NCBI RefSeq assembly: GCF_901933205.1
Contig: NC_044600.1
Coordinates: 1,922,001-1,986,000, forward strand
Length of the DNA stretch: 64,000 nucleotides
Source of the DNA: Camarhynchus parvulus
Taxonomy: Eukaryota; Chordata; Aves; Passeriformes; Thraupidae
Reading direction: 5' to 3'
The notes below the pieces were generated by a model. It saw nothing but the letters and a program-made list of their open reading frames with translations, made no database searches and was not told where the DNA came from. A program made the position numbers and the translations under genes. This document shows positions 12,857 to 25,114 of this stretch, piece by piece (within the stretch, counting starts at the first letter, position 1; every line of letters starts with the position of its first letter).

Positions 12857-12892
12857 GAAAAAAAAAAAAAAAAACACCAAAAAAACCAAAAC
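12857..12892. repeat. Poly-A tract with CA interruptions
   Basis: Seventeen A residues (12858-12874) are followed by CACC-A7-CC-AAAAC. This is a simple low-complexity tract. I see no retroposed gene copy upstream of it. Confidence 0.9.
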
Positions 12893-15800
12893 TGTGGATG
12901 TTCTGAAAAGGCTGCATTCCTTTCTGTTGTAATGAGATTATGTTCAGAGCTCCTTTAACCACTAATTACCATAAGGAAATTGGCCAACGAGCTCCAGTGG
13001 AATCTTTGAGCATACAAGAATATATTCAAGATCAATATGTAATTATCATATGCACAGAGAGATTTCGTAGTCAAATTTAGTAAAAACAGATGGACTTGCT
13101 CCATATGGCTAATAGAGATTTCAAGTTAGCAAGAAATGCGTGAATTCTGTAGATACAAAACTGAGATTCCTTTTCCTCCATTACCAAGAAGACAGGATGT
13201 TAATTCATCTTTCTTCTTTTGCACATAATACCTAAAATGTCACTAAGAGTTGATACATATGTGCCTGTGGCAGGGAGAAGTCTCAAGTTTTTCTCACAGT
13301 TTTGCATTTTATTCTACTTGTAAAATTCTCCATCCAGCCACTGAAAGTTATAATCTGCTCTTCTGCTGTTTTGATGTCACCACAATACCCCACTAAATCC
13401 TTGAAAATTCTGTTTATTAGGAATAGATGTGCACTAGATTTTTAAAATGTCAGAAGGAAGACTTCATTTTGTCTAATACAAGGATGAAAAAAAAAACCAA
13501 AAACCCAGACCATTCATTTTAAACCTTTGGTAGCTGGAATCTTCCAAAGATGTTATTGCTTAATAAAAACCTGCCAAGGCAGCAGGTGGGGATTTAACAG
13601 GTAACTCCATTAACAGGAGAGGAGCAGTTCAGCTAATCTCTGACACTGCACCCGGGCTGTGACAGCCTCAGCTGCTCCTCCAGAGCAGGGAATTGTGGCA
13701 ACTTAAAAGGTGATTGTCACCGAGTGAAAGAGGGTGTCTGAAGAGGAGTTAGGATGTTTTCATTAACATTAAAGAGCTCTTGCTTTTCATTAGGCAGCTT
13801 GCTCTGAGACCACAGGAGAGTTGTCACTCACAGAATCTTTTCACATGAAAAGGATGCATCATATAGAGCCGTGTCTTACCTGCTTCCTTGTGGAGTTTCT
13901 GTACAAAAGCAAAGTACAGGCACTTTTGGAATTTTTTAAACTGATTTAAAAGACCTTTTGCTGTTATGCTCAAGTTTACACACCATGTGTATAACAAGTT
14001 GCACCAGACCTCAACAAAAATGTGTGGTTTCACCTTTTCAAGGCCAGGCTCGCTCTCCTGCTACACTTGCACTCTGGTGTTCCTGGAGTTGTGCTCTACA
14101 CCAGCATCCTTCTGACTTGTGGGAGTGTTGGTCCTTCATTGTAAAACACTTTATTAAAACCAGAAGTGGCTCCTGGTTACACCAGCCGTGTCCAGGAGGG
14201 CTGGAGGTGACAGCCACTCAGCTGGGCAATTAATGATTAAACTGCTCAGGACAGACAGAATATTCATGGCCCAGTTACCAGTGTCCAGTCTGTGCAGGAC
14301 TGCAGCTCCTCTTTGAGCTCTCCAAGGCTGCTGTGGAACAGGTCAAAGCAGGAAGCTCTTCAAGCACAGAAATCAAATGTTAATGCTTCCAAGTGAGGAT
14401 GTGAGAAATTCATTGGCTTCTGAAGCCTCTTTAAACTGTGGCTAAATACTTGCCCGATGAATAAAGCATGACAGGGATGTGACAGAGGATACCAGGCAGA
14501 TGGAAGGAGGCCACTGAGTGTTTGTGACCTGGAGCCATCAATGTTTGCCCTGGCTTTGGGAGCAGGATCCACCCAGGCACTGATCTCACAGCTGGGCTGC
14601 TGTTTGCTGCTGTGTCCTTGGATCTGCTCTGTGGGTCTTGGTGGGAACAACCCGGGTTTCCCATGGATAAAAACCACAGACTAACCTAGGTGTGGTCTCA
14701 TCCAGGAGCTTTTTGTCTGGTGAATTGCTGCCCAGAGGGGTCAGGGCACGCTGTGTCTGCTCAGGGGCTGGCACAGCTGCTGGCAGGATTACACAGCACA
14801 CAGCTCCTCCTTTTCTCCCTGCTGTTCTGAAGATTATTTTGGAGGGCACCAAACTTTACTCCTGACTGAAGTTGTTCTTCTATAATAGCAAAACAAAAAA
14901 TATTTCAGAACTTTGTAACACAATTCTGAGGACGTCTCTAATGTTGTCCTGCTTACAAACAACTCTGACCTTTTTATTCTTTTGAAGGTTTTCCTAGGTA
15001 ATGAGAGGCATTTATCATTCCCAGTCTCATCTCCTATGCAAACTAGATTGTTCTGATGGGGTTCTGTTTGCTTTATGCTTTTAAGGAATGAGCGTTAGGA
15101 ATGGACAAGAGAAATGAAACTGAGAATTAGTTGGTTTTTAGAATTACATTCAGGATAGGGTTTCTTCTGTAATACCCAATTAAATTAAGAATTTTTCCCC
15201 CTCCCTTTCTTCCTTCCTTTTGCTCCTGTAGCCCATTCTTCCTTTGCAAGTGGCAGTTAGAACTACAGGGGTGTATATGTAGTCAATATAGAAGCTTTCA
15301 CCTAAATGGAGTTCTGTATTTGTAGGGAATGCAGGAAATGTCACATTAAAGTTTGTTTGGTGCTAATTTTGTTCTATTTTCATTTTGTTTCAGACGTTAT
15401 TTTGGATACTTTGCTTGAAGATTATAAAATCATTAAATCTTTAAAATTGTGATTATCTAGAGCAGAATAAAAGGAAGTTGTTCCATCTCAGCAGAATAAC
15501 GTGAATACGTGGATTGCTATTTAATTAAAAAAATGTGTCAAAGTTACACTGCAACATATGAGGTTATACTTTTTGTGTTCAGGATAAGCAAAATATGAAC
15601 ACTGTGGATTTTATTTGACTTTATGGGCAATAACAAACCTTTATCTAGGTGTAGATTGATACCTTCCTCCATTAGTCATATCTAAGTTTTCCCTCTAATT
15701 TCTTCTTGCGTTGTCTTTACCACTGCATTTAAATGTGGAGCTGCACTGTGGTGTTCCAGTTGGGTTTTAATTAGCTTTATTATCTATTGTGTAGGGCTTA

Positions 15801-17846
15801 ATCAATTCTATTGGATGCTATCTGCAGGTGCCTCCAGTAAGGGCATATTACATTGATTTTTCATTTCTCACATCAAACACGCAGCGCTCATCCAGTGCTT
15901 GCTGTGCTTGCTATTGACAGCAGGGTTATTTAGGGCACCCAGGCAAAATGTAACAGGGATCAGGACAGCTACAAACCCCTCAGTATGGATTCATTAGACA
16001 GCAAATAAGAAAATAGGAACTTGTGGCAGCTGGCTGTCCAAGAGGGAGGGCTCAGGAGAGTGAGGAGCTTGGGAGAATCATTGCTCTGAGAGGCAGAGTT
16101 CTCCAGATGGGGTGAATGTCCTGCAGGGAGCTGGGAGGAGTGCACTCCTCCCCAGGATGGCAGTTCTTACTGCAAATACTGTATTTTTCCAAACTGCGGG
16201 TCAGCATTATATCCTTTGTGTTGGAAATTTTATTAAAACCTGCAAAACCACTTAAATCTCTCAGGTGGGATACTTTGGAGATAGTTGAGTGTGCTGGCTG
16301 TGGCTGGGGTGGGAAATCAGCTTAACAGTGAAGAAAGGCAGCAGGAATTTGTTCACAGCCCTAACAGAAATGAAACCCTGTCCCCATCCACTGCACTGTG
16401 TTCTCTGCAGCTCTGTGCCTCTGAATCTGCATTTTCAGGCCCTGCTGATCCAGGAGCAGTTCTCCATCTGAGCAGAGCCTTTTGGGGTCACGAGGCTTTG
16501 CCTCCAGTTTGGAAGTGGGCAGACTTGAAAACTACCCTTTAAATTTAATGTAACCTGTTTAAAATCTGTTTTCAATGGTGCCTCCTAGCTGCCCTTCCCC
16601 TAGACAGCAGCATTCTATGCAAAATGAGTATTTTTTTCCTCTTGTTGTAGTTCTTTCATCAAGGTTTCCAAGGTAATCTCAGAAACCTTAGATTCTCTCT
16701 GCAGTTTTTTTTTTTCCCTGATGCTGTGATCTACACACGGAGTTAGGTATTATCAGTCCAGATATTTTTCTTTTTCCATAGAGGTTAATAAAAATCTACA
16801 GGCCAATTTTGCACCTCTTTTTTTCCGTCGGTGAACACAAAGTGGATTGATTGGAGTCACACAACTGTTTGGGAGTGGAGCTGTGTTTTGAGTGAGGAAA
16901 AGGGCTGTAATCAGGCAGGCTGACAGGAGATGCCAAAGAAGTGCTGCAAACACTCTTGTGTTTTCATCAGGATTTCTTTCTAGGCCTGGCTCTGTCCTTT
17001 CAAACCACAAATAACTTCTTTTCTCTTGCTTTAAGTTCTTACCAAATTGCAGAGAGGTTCAGAATTGCTTAAAATCCAGGGTGTCCACAAAATCACCGGG
17101 TTAAATTGACTAAAATATGGAATAAAAAAACATGGGTAATATGTAAAGACTTGCTTGGCTTGATTAGGCATCCAGCAAGGATTTTTTTGTGTTTGAGACA
17201 CTTTGGATGCCAGTGAATCTCCCTGGAAGGGCATCAGCTTTGCCTGTGAGTCAGTGAAAGGGATTTTCCTTTATCTCCAAACCCTATACAGATGGGTCCA
17301 GCCTCTGGACTGAGTGTGGCATCTCTAAGTAGCTTTTACCTTGGATCTCACAGAGTTGCACTATTTCTGCCCAGTATTTTTGCAGGAATAGTGAACAAGA
17401 ATTCTGTTTCTTGCTCCATTCCGCGAGAAAGATCAATGTCAGAGAGGTTTCCCTGGTTTAGAGAAGCCACTGGGCTGTGCTCGCTTGAGCTGTGTTAAGG
17501 ATTGGGTTGCACCACTCTAATCCATTCCTCTTGCTGATAAAAAAGCAGAGCAATTCATTGCTTAAATGGAATTTGAATAACACTGTTGAAATCGATAGCT
17601 GCTCCTTATCCATATAAAGATAATTGATCTTTTTGAAGCTCTTTAAGTACAATGAGCAGTTGATTGTGTTTCCTTCCATTGCTCAGCTTAACACGGTAAC
17701 ACAGTAAAATTAAATGTTGCTTGTAGAATGACTGGAGCATTCAGTGGTTTTTACTCCTACAACACTTCCTTGGTCTGTTTTTGTTGATTGGCTGTAAATG
17801 AAGATGAGAGCTGCTGCTCTGGAATGGGCAATGCAGCAGGAATGTT
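12893..17846. other. Unique DNA, no gene seen
   Basis: No recognisable exon, RNA gene or transposon. A moderately GC-richer part (about 14040-14830) carries several overlapping 69-105 aa frames on both strands with no domain, which is typical of chance frames where stops are rarer. A TTAATTAGC/CTTAATCAATT block at 15760-15870 may be regulatory by composition. Confidence 0.55.
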
Positions 17847-17886
17847 TCTTTGTGTATAGAAATCAGTCTTTGTGTATAGAAATCAG
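17847..17886. repeat. Perfect 2 x 20-bp tandem duplication
   Basis: The 20-mer TCTTTGTGTATAGAAATCAG occurs twice with no spacer (17847-17866 and 17867-17886). The identity of the two copies points to a recent small duplication or replication slippage. Confidence 0.95.
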
Positions 17887-19371
17887 GCACTTCTGTGGCC
17901 TCTGGTCACCCTACCATGGGCACTTCACACTCCAGCGTTATTGTTTTTTGTACTTTCTGGTGTTGGTCAGACACCTCTGTCAGTCCCTCTGTGCCTGCCT
18001 ACTCTGAGATGTGAAGTTTGGGTTGGAGATGCAGAGGATCTTCCATGTTCCAGGTGTGTGTGTGCAGCTGAGTCCTGCACTGAGCCCAAAAAGTGCAGAA
18101 ACACAAGGCAAGAGCTGCCCTGGGAGCCTTCCGGGTGACATTCCCAGGCTCCTGTCCCTGCGAGGAGCTGGAAAGGAGCTGCTCCAGCTGGCTGCCAGCC
18201 CATCCCTCTCAGATATTCCTGCTGGGAATAGGAATATCTGAGTGCAGAAGTAACATTGCAAAGAGGTATCTTCTCTTGTATTTCCTATTTCTTTTAGGTT
18301 TCAAGGTATTCCACAAATTTTTAGCTGTCAAGGCTCCTTCTTTTGTTATAAGGTCTGAATATTCATTTATTTTGTGTGCACTGAACACCAAAGTTTGGGA
18401 TTGTGTGTTAGAGCAGAGGGTAAATAAAGAGCTTTGAAATTTTCAGTGGATCCCTTGCCATAAAGAGCTGTGAATGTCACTCCACTAGAAACTTCCCCAA
18501 AATTGTGATTTATTTGATTTTTTTTGTAATCAGTTAACTATCATCTCAAACTGTTTTGTTTGCATTGTTCTCCATTTATCCCAATCAATCAGTCATTGAA
18601 TTTACCCTGATCAGAGGAGAGTCCTATCATCCTGCACTACCTCTATTTTATATTTTTCATCACTTTTTAAGTTTGAAAATTACAGTCTTTAGACTATTGG
18701 TTGAAAATGTTGACGAAAATTTTAAATATTCATTACAACCTGAAATGGAAGGGGAAAGCAAGTCTTTTCTATGCTGTATACACTGAAACTTTTATCCAAA
18801 TATTTGCTATTTTTGTCTAGTACTAATAGATTCGCATTGCCTTTCATCCCACTGCAGGTGACAACATTTATCACACACACCTTATTGGAGCCTCTGGCTG
18901 AGGAAGAGGTTTTGTCACCGAGCTGATGACAGCTGATCACTGTGACTTGCATGTGTTCTCTCAGGTAAATCACTCAGGTTCCAGCTGGCCTGTGAAAACC
19001 CTGCCCTGTTCCATTTCAGAACAAGCATTGTGATCCAGCATAGCAACAAATAATTTATGCATAGAAGTTCAGAACTTTTTGCAAATTATATTTGCTTTAA
19101 AGGGCAGAAAGTGTTATTGAACAAGTAAATAATTAAAAAAAGGAAGCAGAACTTAATTACTCACTGATGGAGATGCTGTGGGTGGGAGTGGAAGTGTGTT
19201 TGTAGTAGGCGCACACATCTCTGAGCAGCTCTGCACCCTCACATGAAACAGGATCAAAAGCCTCATCCTGTTCCCTTCTCTGACTGATCAGGCTGCACTT
19301 CTGGGAGGTAGGAAATGGATATTATGGACACACATCTGTGTGTGCACCATGCACCTCCTCAGGGCTGCTCT
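17887..19371. other. Unique DNA, no gene seen
   Basis: No gene recognised. The part at about 17960-18210 is GC-richer, and frames open on both strands there without any domain. It holds the perfect hairpin at 18208-18242, listed separately. Confidence 0.55.
18208..18242. repeat. Perfect 12-bp inverted repeat (hairpin)
   Basis: Arms CTCAGATATTCC (18208-18219) and GGAATATCTGAG (18231-18242) are exact reverse complements separated by an 11-nt loop. Outside the arms pairing stops: 18207 and 18243 are both T. The stem is not followed by a U-run. It is too short for a typical microRNA precursor unless flanking sequence also pairs, which I do not see. Confidence 0.9.
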
Positions 19372-20053
19372 GCATCCCTGATTGCAGCTCCTGGGATAGC
19401 CTGGGACTGCTCTGCATCCCTGATTGTACCTGGGATAACCTGGGGCTGCTCTGCATACCTGATTGTACCTGGGATAACCTGGGGCTGCTCTGCATCCCTG
19501 ATTGTACCTGGGGTAACCTGGGGCTGCTCTGCATCCCTGATTGTACCTGGGATAACCTGGGGCTGCCCCTGCATCCCTGATTGTACCTGAGGTAACCTGG
19601 GGCTGCTCCTGCATCCCTGATTGTACCTGGGATAACCTGGGGCTGCTCCTGCATCCCTGATTGTCCCTGGGATAACCTGGGGCTGCTCCTGCATCCCTGA
19701 TTGTCCCTGGGATAACCTGGGACTGCTCCTGCATCCCTGATTGTCCCTGGGATAACCTGGGGCTGCTCCTGCATCCCTGATTGTACCTGGGGTAACCCGG
19801 GGCTGCTCCTGCATCCCTGATTGTCCCTGGGATAACCTGGGACTGCTCTGCATCCCTGATTGTACCTGGGGTAACCTGGGGCTGCTCTGCATCCCTGATT
19901 GTACCTGGGGTAACCTGGGGCTGCCCCTGCATCCCTGATTGTACCTGGGATAACCTGGGGCTGCTCCTGCATCCCTGATTGTCCCTGGGATAACCTGGGG
20001 CTGCTCCTGCATCCCTGATTGTCCTGGGATAACCTGGGGCGCCCCTGCATCCC
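19372..20053. repeat. 40-bp GC-rich minisatellite, about 17 units
   Basis: Tandem array of 39-40 bp units beginning GCATCCCTGATTGTACCTGG and continuing GATAACCTGGGGCTGCTCCT. Unit starts are at 19372, 19414, 19453, 19492, 19531, 19571, 19611, 19651, 19691, 19731, 19771, 19811, 19850, 19889, 19929, 19969, 20009 and a partial at 20047. Units carry interspersed variants: TGTACC versus TGTCCC, GGGATAACC versus GGGGTAACC, and TGCTCT (39 bp) versus TGCTCCT (40 bp). The first unit is the most diverged. Because the period is not a multiple of three and the minus strand lacks stops, all three minus frames stay open (247, 265 and 270 aa). That argues against any one being translated. Confidence 0.96.
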
Positions 20054-21542
20054 TGGCACTGCACCTCTGAGCCCCCAGGCCCCACAGCCCCACTCCAGCC
20101 ACAAGTTCAGAGCCAAGTGGTCCTTAGGGAGCATTCCCTGAGCTGACCCAGAGCCTCAGGCTGGGGAGCTCAGGGGGAGGATGCTGAGCTGCTGCCTGGG
20201 GCCCTGCAGAGCCAGCAGTGTGGTGGTTGTAGTTCCCTCTATAAAGGCAAGGTAAATTGAACAATACATCTCAGGATTATAAGAAATCCCCAACACCAAA
20301 GTGGTTTTTTGGGAGTGGGAGGTTTTGCCCAGCCGTGTGCTGTTGCACAGAGCCGTTTCACTTTGAGCACGCACTGAATTCACTGAATTTGGCACTGGGA
20401 TTTCACGAGAGGCCTCACTGCAAGCACAGAGCTCAGGTGTGCTGTGAGCCTGCTCAGTGGGGCAGGGTGGCTGTGGCACTCTGCTTTACCAGCGTGCATT
20501 GTTTGCTCTTTAGCCACCTGATCCTATTGCAGCTCCTTTTTTAGCTCCCATTGCAAATCCAGCCTGACCCAGGCAGAGCAGTTTGCTGTGTGGTGGTGAT
20601 GATGAGCTCTCCTATAAACAGGGAAAAGCAGTGGTTCTGAGGTTTTTATAATGTTTATCAGTGGGAAAACAGAAGTGGCAATTGCTTTTAATTGCCCAGT
20701 AATTTTATTATTCAAAAGAGAGAGCTTACAGGAAGCAGCTGCAGTTGTGACTGAACCTGCTCTTTAATGTGTTCTGAGTTTTTTCCTGTGTTATATTATC
20801 TAATAGTGATAAGCTGGTTTCAGTCAAGTTTTGAAGTACAGTAAGAGTTGAATTTATCAAGCCCTGGGATGAATTCTCCACTACTCTCACTGAAAGAGAC
20901 CTTTGTGAATGCCCTGGTTCTGAATTGTCTGTAGAAATCCCATTCCTTATATTAAATCAACTTTCATTCTTTGTTCTCTCAGTACACACGAATTTTAAGA
21001 TTCATAACCTATTTCTGTTTGGTTTCCCTCCCTTTGTAGTTTTCCCACCCATCTCTGTGTTGTTATTCAGCATGTAAGGAAATGCAGCCCCACAAGGAAC
21101 ATGCACTCTGAATTAATTAGCTGCTTTCTGTAAATACAAATAAATGACAGCAGGATCAAAAAGAAAAACGGGAAGGGGAGGACTAGCAACTGTCACACCT
21201 GTGGTGTTGCTGCTCCTAATTTAAAAATAGGCTTTAAAAGGTGCTGTGCTGCCAAATTGTGTCCATTGTCACTGTCACTGCTGCTCCAGTCCCACAGAGC
21301 TGTCCCTGAGGGTCACACTGAGCTCAGGGCTGCTCTGTGGCTTCCTTCAAGCATCAGATCATGTCTGATGGCTTTGAACAGATATTTCTTATTCGCTGCA
21401 AGCTAAACCAAGAGTTTCCCCTTCTTGCTGCTGTGTTTCTCAAGGATTATTGGTAATAGTCCTCATTTTCCAGCCTTGTCTTGGTGAAAATCTCATTTGG
21501 TGCGATCTTAAATCACAGCTGGAAAGAGTGTGGTGTTGAGTT
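20054..21542. other. Unique DNA, no gene seen
   Basis: Flank between the minisatellite and the second LTR. No domain-bearing frame, RNA gene or transposon is recognised. The 107-aa minus frame at 20156-20479 and the 95-aa plus frame at 20257-20544 overlap each other and have no recognisable content. Confidence 0.55.
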
Positions 21543-22008
21543 TGTGGGGGTCCCCAGGACGAGGTGAGAGATGAGAATCTGACTCCATGTTCTCAGAAGC
21601 CTAATTTATTATATATTGTATAATATATTGTATAATATAATATTGTATAATATTGTATAATATTGTATAATATATATTATATATTATATTATATTTTGCT
21701 ATACTAAAGCTATACTAAAGAAAGAGAAGGATACAGACAGAAGGCTTAACAAGAATGATCATGAAAAACTTGTGACTGACTCCTTAGTCTGACGCAGCTG
21801 ATGGTGATTGGTCATTAAGTAAAAACAATTCACATGGAACCAATGAAACAATCACCTGTTGGTAAACAATGTCCAGCCACATTCCAAAGCAGCCAAACAG
21901 GGAGAAGCAATCAGATAATTATTGTTTTCATTTCTCTCTGAGGCTTCTCAGCTTCCCAGGAGAAGAAATCCTGGCCAAGAGATTTTTCCAGAACACGTGA
22001 CAGTGACA
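21543..22008 (-). mobile_element. Solo LTR of an avian endogenous retrovirus (copy 2)
   Basis: A 466-bp minus-strand solo LTR homologous to copy 1. Read in its own sense it starts TGTCACTGTCACG and ends ...GGGACCCCCACA, the usual TG...CA termini. Shared landmarks are CCACATTCCAAAGCAGC (about 21878), GATAATTATTGTTTTCAT, TTCCCAGGAGAAGAAATC and GATTTTTCCAGAA. The polyadenylation signal is antisense at 21605-21610. Immediately after it, the TA-rich segment has grown to about 90 bp of TATTGTATAATA-type repeats (21607-21697), unlike the other copies. No retroviral gag/pol/env sequence flanks it and no target duplication is visible. Confidence 0.9.
21607..21697. repeat. TATAATATTG-type AT repeat inside LTR copy 2
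   Basis: Irregular 10-bp-like units (TATTGTATAA) are followed by TATATATTATATTATATT. The corresponding segment in LTR copy 1 and in the nested pair is shorter and not periodic. This is therefore a secondary microsatellite expansion seeded in the AT-rich part of the LTR just ahead of its polyadenylation signal. Confidence 0.85.
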
Positions 22009-24980
22009 GCATGGAAAACTGCAGACCAAGCATGCTCCAAACTTGCAGCTCAAATATAAAAGATGGGAAAACTAATATTTCAATTTGCCTATCCTCTGAT
22101 AGTTCTGTGTCTATTTAAAAACCAGTGGTCGTGGTTGACAGAGCTGAACTTCCTGCTGTTGTTGTGGAATGTGAGCAGGGTGACAGTTGGCATCCTGTGA
22201 TGTTCCCCCACTGACTCACCTACACTCCACATTGATATTGAACAGGGCTCCAGAGGGATATGGCTGTGCTTTTGTTAGTCTGGACAGGCAGCTTTAAAAC
22301 ACTGTTGTAATTAAATTTCTCTTTTCATTTCAATGGTGGAATTAAACAAATATGTTCCTTTGGAGGAAAGTAACAATTTGATGTTAATTGCTTCTATCTG
22401 TTTCTCAGCATTGTCAAATAACCTATTGTAAAAACTACTTAATATTTCCAGGGGAATGCCATATATTGCATAACTTACTTCCTTTGCTGGTTATTTTGTT
22501 TGATGGTTAAATGGTAATTGAAATGAAAGGAATAAAGAAGCACTTGTGGGTTGGGAACCACTCAAGGGATTGGAAATTTAAAGCAGAACAGTGATTTAAC
22601 ATTTCTTTCTTTTGTTAGCTTTTTCTTTTCATATGTGAATTACGTGCGAGTAAGAGAGATTATAGGGAGAAAAATAAAGGGAGAATGCAGAAAACTCATT
22701 TAGATCAAACTCACTGTGCCTAATAAGCAGACAGAAAAATCCACAAACTGTCTAATCTTCACAGTTTGTCCTTAGCCTTCCTAGATGTTGCAGAATTCAC
22801 AAAATCGTTCTGAGAAAGAAAATCAGCCTATTAAAAATGAGAAAACAGAATGAAAGCTTCAGCATCATTCCAAGAGCTCTGTGGCTTCTAGTTACTGTGG
22901 GAGGGAAAATCATTAGGAAAAGAGAGAGCACCCAAGGCAGAGATGTCCTAAAATTAAAAATGTGCTTGGATTTCCACACTGCTGAACTTTGCTGTGGACA
23001 TGGTAAAGGACAAATTAACATCCATCCAGAATCCACAAGGTGTTTTCTGTGAAAAATGTCTATAAAATCTGTTTATTTCCAAGTAGCCAGTGTGAGGAGA
23101 GCCTCTGGGGAAGGGGAAAGCAGCAGAGCTGATTTAGGTGTGTCCTGGAGTCCAGGACAGGCAGGAAAGCACAGAGCAAACTGGGTTTAGGAACGGGGCA
23201 CCCTCACTGGCAGTGAGGGTCAGGATTGTTCCATCTCAGGGCTCTGGGCACCTGGAGGAAGCTCTGAGCCAGGAGTTGCAGAATTATGAAGTTTTAGTGG
23301 AGAGCTGTGTGTCTTTGAAGGGAAGATGGATTGCCCAGGACATGTTAAGCTGTCCTGTTTTTCAGCAGGAGCTGTGTATCAACCAGTGGCACCCCTTTTT
23401 GGGGTGAAAAGCGAGGTTTTGCCCTGCCTTTCTGTCACCATTGGAGGCTGTCCTCCCCGGGGTACCTGGTATGTGAAACCACTCCAGTTATACTGAAGAG
23501 ATGAGCTTGGGAGCTTCCAATTTACCAGAAACCCCAAACCACTGACCATGTTTTTCACATATGACAAAAGCATTTTCAGATATTTAGTGATTAATCATTT
23601 AATGTAAAAAAATTAAAAGGTACAGGTAAAATTCATAAATAGATATTGTATCAAAGCAGTAAAATGTCGATACTGTTCTCTATCTCTGAAGTGTGTTCTA
23701 TCTTTCTTTTGGTGTTCTGAAAAAGTATAGCACTCAATTTATTGTTTTGCTTGGTTTTGTTTGTGACTTTTCTATTAACTGAATTCTGTCAAACTGACAA
23801 ATGACTGAAATTTTGCTGGGCCAATTTTGCATCTTTTTAACCAATGAAAGATGTCACTGGTTTTCCTTGTCCACCTTTACTCTTAGCATGGATTTGGGCA
23901 GTAACTTAATTTATCTTGTTTCTGAATTCCTTTTTAGCATGGCTGGAGACTCTTCTGAGGCAGTTGGTTCCTCAGGCTGCTTTAAGCACTGTGCTATTGA
24001 TAGAGCTGGGTATTTTTGTTGTCCTTTTTTTCATTTTTCAAACTTCTCTCTGTTCTCAGAAATGTGAACTTGCACATTTTTCTCAAGAGCAACATGACAA
24101 GACGCCCATGAAGTACAATCTTAGCAAAAGAAGCTCTTCAATGCAGAGAATATGTCATACCTTATTTTAGTAAGAGCATGTTCAAGAGAATATTATTTTA
24201 CCACCACTCCTGTCACTTTAAACTCTGTAAGTCCATCAGGTATTTGGAATATCTAACTTTTTCCCCTGTCTTTTTTTAGAGTCCTGGTGACATAACTAAA
24301 TAGCCAGCAGATGTTCATTTGCACCTTCAGGTGAAGGAGGATGCAGAGCCAGAGAGGTGAGACAGGAATGTAACCCTGGGCTTGGATTCCCCCTGCTCAT
24401 GCACAGAACTCCTGCAGCTTTCATTGCCTGCTTGTGCTTTTGAGCCTCACTGTTGTTATTTCAGCAGCAAAAGGAGTTTTCCTTCAAGGCTTCACCCTGC
24501 CCTGTGTGATTTTTATAAATTACTATATGGACTGCTGTACCTCTTACAGATAAATATTGAGGGCTAAAAGTATAGGTTGGCAATTAAAGAATTCAAAGTG
24601 TGGTTTACAGAGTCTGAGTCTTTCTCCTGGGATGTCTGAAAGCTTTTTTGTACCACAGCCAGGTTTGGAACAGCTCACTTGCCCATTATAAGTCACAAAT
24701 CTGAAAATGGAAAAACTCTGAATAGATTGCAGTAGGTGAGACTGGCTGTGCCTGGAATTATCACACACAAATGTGAAATTTCCACATCTTCCCCATCCCA
24801 GAGCAACCAGACTGGGGCACAGCTTCTCTGGGAGGCAGGAGGAGGAAAATATTTGCTATAGGTGTTTCTGTGCCCTTGGAAATGAATAGTTTGTTTTTTT
24901 CCTGATGTTGTCCAAAACAATTGTGATTGGTGTTTGGAACTGTAATTTCTCTCTCCAAAAGATTTGGGACGTTACACTCA
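22009..24980. other. AT-rich unique DNA, no gene seen
   Basis: No gene, RNA or transposon recognised. A 6-bp stem with a T5 loop (CACCCC...GGGGTG around 23390-23406) is the only structure I noted. Frames of up to 89 aa have no recognisable domain. Confidence 0.55.
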
Positions 24981-25114
24981 CACATATATATATATATAAT
25001 TACTAAATATTTATATATTTCATGTATATATATATATAAGATATATATATATAAGATATATATAATATAAAAGTATATATATATACTCTCTCTATATATA
25101 TATTTAGTAATATA
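24981..25114. repeat. Palindromic AT-rich microsatellite
   Basis: About 130 bp of TATATA with ATAAGATATA and CTCTCTATA interruptions. It is bounded by a perfect 12-bp inverted repeat, ATTACTAAATAT (24999-25010) and ATATTTAGTAAT (25100-25111). The enclosed sequence is nearly all self-complementary TA, so the whole could extrude as a cruciform. Confidence 0.88.

Noticed and set aside
12858..12892. Poly-A tail of a processed pseudogene
   Set aside because: No gene-like sequence or target duplication lies upstream. The tract has CA interruptions typical of simple low-complexity DNA.
19372..20053. CRISPR array
   Set aside because: Units are directly adjacent with no unique spacers, and the context is vertebrate. 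It is a minisatellite.
19322..20134. Long minus-strand repeat protein (270 aa)
   Set aside because: It is a by-product of the 40-bp minisatellite: all three frames are open, and there is no promoter, splice signal or known domain.
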